From positions 1 through 34,025 of IMG/VR virus record IMGVR_UViG_3300034103_000777: DNA of 34,025 bases. One strand, written 5' to 3'. The DNA is from a virus. The first letter of the stretch is position 1. Each line of letters begins with the position of its first letter. Shown here piece by piece: positions 29,906 to 34,025 of the stretch. The position numbers and the translations under genes were made by a program. The notes beneath the pieces were generated by a model. That model saw only the letters and a list, made by a program, of their open reading frames with translations, searched no databases and had not been told where the DNA came from.

Positions 29906-30588
29906 ATGTCTATTCTCTTAGCCCAATAAGGATTTTTCTTATTATAAGGGTTACACAAATAGTTGATGTTATCTATGGTAGCATCAACTATTTTTCCATA
30001 TGAGCCGTAAGCCCAGTGTGAAACTTTTGCTTCTAAGTCAGAAAGCAATGTCATTGTTAGTTCCGGCAAGACTGTAGCATCAGCTGGAACTTCGCCGAAA
30101 TACATCTTTTCATTAGGCACACCGTTAGTCAACATCAATATCTTTTTTACATCCAGATGTTTCTGTAGTTTATCTATTGAACTCTTTAAGTATATTAGAT
30201 CCTCGAATCTTCCTATACCATGCTTTTCTTCAAAGTCAGATTCAACCTCACCACCGTACCAGCCCGGACAACCTAATATGGCCACACCATCGATGATAAC
30301 AACATGATGGTGCAACAATGCTACATTTCTAATTTTTTTACAAACACGAGAGATTTCTTTAATACGATTATCATAGTCTTCTATACCTTCGAATTCTAAT
30401 GAACCCGGGGTATAGAAAACTCCTTGATAAAACTTAGTCAAGTGACTTAGTGTTAGAGCAATAGTCCGTATGTCATTGCTTATGTTACCGGCAATCACAC
30501 AATACAAGCTTGTTGCTTTGTTCTCCCAATTGAAACTATCGTTGGGAGATAGATTCAAGTCACTTATTAAGTCAAACCCAATTTTCAT
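29896..30588 (-). CDS. Metallophosphoesterase-fold protein lacking all catalytic motifs
   Basis: This 230-residue protein keeps the calcineurin-like phosphoesterase layout but with every metal ligand motif changed. SDLN (9-12) stands where SDLH is expected, GN (34-35) for GD, GSLE (62-65) for GNHE, TN (154-155) for TH, and GSYG (195-198) for GHTH. The surrounding strands (VAILGCPGWYGG, KILMLTNGVP) match the family. Hydrolysis is not expected, so it may bind a ligand or partner, or inhibit active homologues. It is in the same minus-strand pair as the membrane protein upstream and converges on clpS. Confidence 0.65.
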   Translation of the reverse strand: MKIGFDLISDLNLSPNDSFNWENKATSLYCVIAGNISNDIRTIALTLSHLTKFYQGVFYTPGSLEFEGIEDYDNRIKEISRVCKKIRNVALLHHHVVIIDGVAILGCPGWYGGEVESDFEEKHGIGRFEDLIYLKSSIDKLQKHLDVKKILMLTNGVPNEKMYFGEVPADATVLPELTMTLLSDLEAKVSHWAYGSYGKIVDATIDNINYLCNPYNKKNPYWAKRIDIEV

Positions 30589-30591
30589 CTA

Positions 30592-30936
30592 TTATTTAGC
30601 AACAGTCATTTTGGGTGCTTTAGCACGAGGTTTAGCGGGTGCTTTAGCCGGAGCCTTAGCAGGTGCTGCCGGCCCCTTCACTGCCCTGGGCTTTGCTTGA
30701 CGTTTCGCTTTGACTGGTTCTGCTAATGGAGTAGTAGCCTCAACTCGGTCATCGGCTGACTTGCCGACTTCGGCGGGAGCTTCTACTACTGGTTCAACCT
30801 TTGCAGGTTCTACTACAGGTGGCACATCTACCTTGTAAGGTGCCTCACTTGTTGCTTCTTTGATAAGTTCTTTGTCTCTAAAAAAGAAGTACCAAACTCC
30901 TACTGCAACTACAGCTAATATAATAACTAATTCCAT
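30592..30936 (-). CDS. Membrane-anchored protein with Ala/Pro/Lys-rich tail
   Basis: This 114-residue protein has an N-terminal helix MELVIILAVVAVGVWYFFF, then an acidic Pro/Val region, then a basic repeat tail (APAKAPAKPRAKAPK) like histone H1 or TolA linkers. The tail faces the cytoplasm or periplasm depending on topology; an N-out arrangement with a positive cytoplasmic tail is likely. A basic tail next to the membrane could hold DNA or a polyanion. Ribosome site AGGAGA. It is followed, four bases on, by the metallophosphoesterase-like gene. Confidence 0.65.
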   Translation of the reverse strand: MELVIILAVVAVGVWYFFFRDKELIKEATSEAPYKVDVPPVVEPAKVEPVVEAPAEVGKSADDRVEATTPLAEPVKAKRQAKPRAVKGPAAPAKAPAKAPAKPRAKAPKMTVAK

Positions 30937-31002
30937 TGTATTCTCCTAAAAAAAAGTTAACATACTATTTAACGATAGCACACTTAATACTAAATTTTTG
31001 TA

Positions 31003-31010
31003 CTAAATAC
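31003..31010 (+). promoter_or_regulatory. CTAAATAC late-type box before sprT-like gene
   Basis: CTAAATAC lies four bases before the ATG at 31015, without a Shine-Dalgarno sequence. An alternative in-frame ATG pair exists at 31042 and 31045. Confidence 0.35.
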
Positions 31011-31014
31011 ATGT

Positions 31015-31512
31015 ATGCCTAAGTCCAGTCTACTGTTAAGTATGATGTCCGAGGATTTGCCCAATAGAACTTTCCAAAAAAGATTGCGCTATAGGACAAG
31101 TCAGAAAGAGGTATTGGCTTTGTTTAAGGTCATAAACAAAGAGATATTCAACAACAAGTTACCAGTTCCTAGAATTGAAGTGATGCCAAATTGTAGAACT
31201 TATTGGGGATTGTGTCAAGCAAACGCATTAGTACTGCATTCTAATAAGTCTATATCTAATTGTACGATACGACTAATGGACAAATGGTTCTGTAAGCAAT
31301 GGCTCATCACAACATTAGCACATGAAATGTGCCATCAGTATCAATGGGATGTAATAGGGTATCAGCGTTTAAAAGAAGGCCGTGATCCTCTTATGAGTCA
31401 CGGCCCTACTTTTTTCATATTCCGAGATAAACTAGCTAAACACGGAATATCATTGAAAAGATCACATGGGATGAGAAGATGGTTCAGGCATCAGAACCTC
31501 TTCAAGTGTTGA
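31015..31512 (+). CDS. SprT-like zinc metalloprotease
   Basis: This 165-residue protein has the SprT/Spartan core: LAHEMCHQYQWD holds the HExxH zinc motif with catalytic Glu, and MSHGPTFFIF supplies the third ligand and the HG-x-x-F pattern. The preceding IRLMDKWFCKQWLITTL is the usual lead-in. Family members digest proteins crosslinked to DNA or serve unknown phage roles. A domain similar in length to bacterial SprT is seen, without the Spartan DNA-binding tail. The stop abuts the stop of the minus-strand gene at 31513. Confidence 0.87.
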   Translation: MPKSSLLLSMMSEDLPNRTFQKRLRYRTSQKEVLALFKVINKEIFNNKLPVPRIEVMPNCRTYWGLCQANALVLHSNKSISNCTIRLMDKWFCKQWLITTLAHEMCHQYQWDVIGYQRLKEGRDPLMSHGPTFFIFRDKLAKHGISLKRSHGMRRWFRHQNLFKC

Positions 31513-32601
31513 TTATTTTCTTAGATTTGGATTTTCCACTACATTACCGAACTGGTCTACAAGAATAACATCTTTCGTGCCCTTTTTACCTATAGCACGG
31601 TTTAATACAGATGCCATTGGTCTGATGCCACGAATGCCTAAAGCTGAACTCATGCGTCCTGCATTATTACGAAGCAACCAAACCATCATGTGACTTGTAG
31701 GAATATCTTCTTTTCGTGTAATAACAGCATGGCATTCAATACTGATGTTGTTTTCTACTTGAGTGTAGTGTTTAGGTTCAAAGTCTTGAATAACAATGCC
31801 ACCGTGCGGATTAATGTCACTACCAAAGATAGCATTCATTGCTTCTTCTTCTGTAGGTTCTACTACAATTTCTTTGCTTAGTGAAACACTTTTTCCATCT
31901 GGGTGTGGGATAAGTTCAACTACTTTTTCTTTAACTAATTTGTCAATAATCTCTCTTGCTTTAGCACCAAACAATGTGTCAGCCGATTCCCAAGTTTCAG
32001 CACTTAGTTCTTTAATAGATACCGGAACTCTGCTTTTCTTGCTAGTCAATACAATATCAGCTTTTTTACGATCGGCTACATCAGCACCGCTAGAGATAAT
32101 ATTATCAACATTTCTAATTGTTAACTTCTTACCGCGTGGGTCAACGAATGTAACATTGATAATACCATACTTGTCAACCATACTTTGCAAGAATGACGCA
32201 ATCTCTGCTTCATTGCCAACACCAGCACTCTTATTGCCTTGTACACCGGCATCCTTAACAATAACTTGAACCGGGCTGCCATCACCGAATATTATACCGC
32301 CGATACTACTTTTTGCCGCTCTAGAGAATTCTGGTCTAGCGTCGGGTAAGTATTTTTGTAATATCTCCAATACATTTTTTATCAAAGATATACGGAACTC
32401 ATTTTTCTTTGCACCGTCTGGGATTTGAGTGATTACTCCAATTACATTTCCGTTTGGCTTTAAATCCTCATACCCATGTTGTCGTAATACTTGTTCAACC
32501 TGTGCTTTAGTAACAGGCAACGACTCAGGAGCATCTACTACCTTCGGTGGCTTTGGGACGGCTTGTTCAGCCAATATTGTTGCAAATTCGTAGTATCTCA
32601 T
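31513..32601 (-). CDS. Putative capsid-targeted protein with PD-(D/E)xK-like motif
   Basis: This 362-residue protein begins MRYYEFATILAEQ, close to the T4 internal-protein leader (cut at LAE/Q, residues 10-13). The middle suggests a restriction-fold nuclease: GNEAEIASFLQ (Glu131/133) as the first helix, then KADIVL (Asp182), and SIK (195-197) about 12 residues later. Asp and Ser-x-Lys are a variant of D...(E/Q)xK. The C-terminal part has strands and the segment PTSHMMVWLLRNNAGRMSSALGIRGIR. If packaged and active it could be injected with phage DNA. The gene is alone on the minus strand, convergent with the protease, with a -10/late box upstream. Confidence 0.6.
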   Translation of the reverse strand: MRYYEFATILAEQAVPKPPKVVDAPESLPVTKAQVEQVLRQHGYEDLKPNGNVIGVITQIPDGAKKNEFRISLIKNVLEILQKYLPDARPEFSRAAKSSIGGIIFGDGSPVQVIVKDAGVQGNKSAGVGNEAEIASFLQSMVDKYGIINVTFVDPRGKKLTIRNVDNIISSGADVADRKKADIVLTSKKSRVPVSIKELSAETWESADTLFGAKAREIIDKLVKEKVVELIPHPDGKSVSLSKEIVVEPTEEEAMNAIFGSDINPHGGIVIQDFEPKHYTQVENNISIECHAVITRKEDIPTSHMMVWLLRNNAGRMSSALGIRGIRPMASVLNRAIGKKGTKDVILVDQFGNVVENPNLRK

Positions 32602-32633
32602 GTATAATATCTCAAAGAGTTGATGAAGTGCTT

Positions 32634-32663
32634 ATTATAGCACCGATTTAGTATTTATCACAA
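32634..32663 (-). promoter_or_regulatory. Minus-strand promoter with late-type box
   Basis: On the minus strand TTGTGA (32663-32658), 18 bp and TATAAT (32639-32634) precede the gene at 31513-32601. The late-type ATAAATACT sits inside the spacer at 32658-32650. Either could be used. Confidence 0.4.
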
Positions 32664-32685
32664 ATTATTTTTATAAAGGAAACTT

Positions 32686-33276
32686 ATGAGTTTAGTCCCT
32701 ATCGTATTAGAACAAACAGCCCGCGGTGAGCGCAGCTACGACATTTACAGTCGTTTACTGCGTGACCGTGTCATCTTGCTTGAGGGTGAGGTTCATGACC
32801 AAATGGCAAACTTGATTGTTGCCCAATTGCTATTCCTAGAGAGTGAAGATAGCGGTAAAGATATTAGCATGTACATCAACAGTCCTGGTGGTAGCGTTAC
32901 CGCTGGTATGGCAATCTATGACACTATGCAATTCATCAAGCCTGATATTCAAACTATTGTTATGGGACAAGCATGTAGTATGGGTAGCCTGTTAGCACAA
33001 GCAGGCTCTAAGGGTAAACGAATGATGTTGCCAAACGCACGACACATGATTCACCAGCCAAGCGGGGGCGCTCGTGGTATGCAAAGTGATATCGAAATCA
33101 GTTACAAAGAAATCACATATCTTAAAAAGCGTTTGACCGAAATCTATGTCAAGCATAACAGTGCTGGAAAGACATATGAAGAATTTGAACGGGACATGGA
33201 CCGTGACAAATTTATGAGTGCTGAGGAAGCACTTGAATACGGCTTGATCGACAAAATCATAGAACATCGCGGTTGA
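32686..33276 (+). CDS. clpP: ClpP serine protease
   Basis: This 196-residue protein is a full ClpP homologue. The catalytic triad is Ser98 (GQACSMGS), His123 (MIHQPSGG) and Asp174 (RDKF); relative to E. coli there is a two-residue insertion before the Asp. The N-terminal axial-loop region [10 protein letters not shown] and [17 protein letters not shown] are typical. It forms the tetradecameric chamber that degrades substrates unfolded by ClpX or ClpA. A partner ClpX with an IGF loop lies at 27789. AAAGGAAA ribosome site. A phage family promoter overlaps its stop. Confidence 0.95.
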   Translation: MSLVPIVLEQTARGERSYDIYSRLLRDRVILLEGEVHDQMANLIVAQLLFLESEDSGKDISMYINSPGGSVTAGMAIYDTMQFIKPDIQTIVMGQACSMGSLLAQAGSKGKRMMLPNARHMIHQPSGGARGMQSDIEISYKEITYLKKRLTEIYVKHNSAGKTYEEFERDMDRDKFMSAEEALEYGLIDKIIEHRG

Positions 33277-33301
33277 CAATAAATGGGTTTGGGAGTACAA
33301 T
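33273..33301 (+). promoter_or_regulatory. Family promoter overlapping the clpP stop
   Basis: TTGACA (33273-33278) contains the clpP TGA. It is followed by a 17-bp spacer with GGGTTTGGG and TACAAT (33296-33301), then ACTTGTATTGA. It drives the gene at 33336. Confidence 0.8.
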
Positions 33302-33335
33302 ACTTGTATTGACACTGAAATACAGGAGATTGTAA

Positions 33336-33623
33336 ATGGCTACTATTCAAGAAATCAATGCTACCATCATCGGTGGCGCTTTTACAAATGACCAACTGGA
33401 TAGCATTCAAATGGCTATCAAGTTTGCTAAATCCCAACTCGCTACTAAAGCCAAGTTCACTCTGGTCAAAGGTTCGCAAGTTAAGTTCACTTCCAGCAAA
33501 TCCGGTCAGACTGTGCTTGGTACAGTTGAAAAAGTAAATCGTAAGTATATAATCGTCCGTGAAAGCGGAAAAGCATTCGGTGGTTCCTGGAGAGTCCCCG
33601 CTAACATGTTGGAGGCTGTATGA
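33336..33623 (+). CDS. Hypothetical SH3/KOW-like small protein
   Basis: This 95-residue protein has a helical start (IQEINATIIGGAFTNDQL) and a C-terminal beta-barrel-like half. GSQVKFTSSKSGQTVLGTVEKVN followed by KYIIVRESG and WRVPANML resembles KOW/SH3-type nucleic-acid-binding modules. It has its own family promoter and an AGGAGA ribosome site. Small abundant early nucleic-acid binding is an inference. Confidence 0.6.
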   Translation: MATIQEINATIIGGAFTNDQLDSIQMAIKFAKSQLATKAKFTLVKGSQVKFTSSKSGQTVLGTVEKVNRKYIIVRESGKAFGGSWRVPANMLEAV

Positions 33624-33799
33624 AATATTTTCTAATTGTTTTGTTGGTAGTTGCTCTCCTAATTTTAGGTCCTTTACTGACAATTTGGTCACTGAATACA
33701 TTATTCCCGGCATTGGCTATTCCATATAGTTTGGAAACTTGGGCGGCAGTAATCATTCTTGGTGGCGTTTTTAAAAGTAATGTGAGTAATACAAAATGA
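33620..33799 (+). CDS. Small two-helix membrane protein
   Basis: A 59-residue frame with a first helix MKYFLIVLLVVALLILGPLL and a second around WAAVIILGGVFK. The start overlaps the upstream stop, with GGAGG just before it. It ends with an ATGA overlap. A membrane role, not further resolved. Confidence 0.55.
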   Translation: MKYFLIVLLVVALLILGPLLTIWSLNTLFPALAIPYSLETWAAVIILGGVFKSNVSNTK

Positions 33800-33969
33800 G
33801 TAAAGTAAACGAATTGTACATGGATATCGAATTGATGTTGGAGCAGGGTACCCACCCCTCAACAATCTCCGCGGTGCTTGATGTGCCGGTTTCTTGGGTT
33901 TATGAGGTGTTGGAAGATGCCGAAAAATCCGATGAAGATTTTAGCCCCTTTAAAACAGTTAATAGTTAA
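33796..33969 (+). CDS. Small HTH-like protein
   Basis: A 57-residue protein whose middle (GTHPSTISAVLDVPVSWVYEVLE) has helix-turn-helix spacing, as in small phage DNA-binding proteins. No family is named. Overlaps the previous gene by four bases. Confidence 0.5.
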   Translation: MSKVNELYMDIELMLEQGTHPSTISAVLDVPVSWVYEVLEDAEKSDEDFSPFKTVNS

Positions 33970-34012
33970 TACTGTAGTACTACTTTTTGGCGAACTAAAG
34001 TACTCATTTTCA

Positions 34013-34025
34013 CCCCACAGGGGCT
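34013..34025 (+). terminator. Likely terminator cut by the window edge
   Basis: CCCC-ACA-GGGG begins a hairpin directly after a TTTT tract, at the very end of the window. The expected T-run would lie beyond it. Confidence 0.3.

Noticed and set aside
33144-33713. 189-residue minus-strand frame across clpP and the next gene
   Set aside because: It crosses a clear promoter, the clpP 3' end and another gene. Ser/Phe-rich composition is typical of antisense.
1-34025. Search for tRNA genes
   Set aside because: No cloverleaf with a GTTCRA T-loop and matching acceptor stem was found by eye. A dedicated scan would be needed to exclude one.

Overview
The window reads as the genome of a large, AT-rich lytic tailed phage with T4-like (myovirus-type) traits. 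Genes are packed with ATGA-type overlaps, many encode small proteins of unknown function, and replication and repair enzymes are of phage type: a flap/5'-3' exonuclease like T4 RNase H, an ATP-dependent DNA ligase like T4 gp30, and a UvsE-type UV endonuclease. Two proteins begin with what look like T4-type capsid-targeting leaders. No bacterial housekeeping operon, tRNA, rRNA, CRISPR array or transposase was seen. A Gram-negative host is likely because one gene has a Sec signal peptide and another a lipobox; the host species cannot be named from this sequence.

Region 1 (1-8.5 kb) is auxiliary metabolism: a TagD-like nucleotidyltransferase, a fused APS-kinase-like/nucleotidyltransferase protein with a DUF2061 membrane protein, QueD and QueE of 7-deazaguanine synthesis, a GT-B glycosyltransferase and a sugar-nucleotide epimerase. 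It ends with a minus-strand GP88-like gene. Region 2 (8.5-15.7 kb) holds uvsE, a three-gene overlapping cassette of an SF2 helicase with a GIY-YIG-like N-terminus plus two DNA methyltransferase-like proteins, and the exonuclease. Region 3 (15.7-22.3 kb) is a long run of small unknown genes, including several under 60 residues. Region 4 (22.3-27.7 kb) has the DNA ligase, small membrane proteins, an SPFH/prohibitin-like lipoprotein, a zinc-ribbon protein and a large membrane protein. Region 5 (27.8-33.3 kb) encodes a proteostasis set: ClpX, an Hsp20-type chaperone behind a ROSE-like RNA-thermometer candidate, ClpS and ClpP. Interleaved with it are a metallophosphoesterase-fold protein that has lost its catalytic motifs, a SprT-like metalloprotease and a second putative capsid-targeted protein with a nuclease-like motif.

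Two promoter classes stand out. Seven promoters share TTGACA, a 17-bp spacer and a TATAAT-like box. Six of these also share a stretch beginning TTGACA(A/T)T, and most share a TTTGGG core in the spacer and a conserved start region; they precede nucleic-acid-metabolism genes and small genes. A second motif, ATAAATACT or CTAAATAC, resembles the T4 late promoter and lies next to likely late or virion genes, several of them on the minus strand. Minus-strand genes abut plus-strand genes tail to tail with 0-1 bp between stops or a 4-bp overlap.

The most unusual content is the phage-borne ClpX-Hsp20-ClpS-ClpP set with intact interaction motifs, the helicase-nuclease-methyltransferase cassette, and the putative capsid-targeted GP88-like and PD-(D/E)xK-like proteins.
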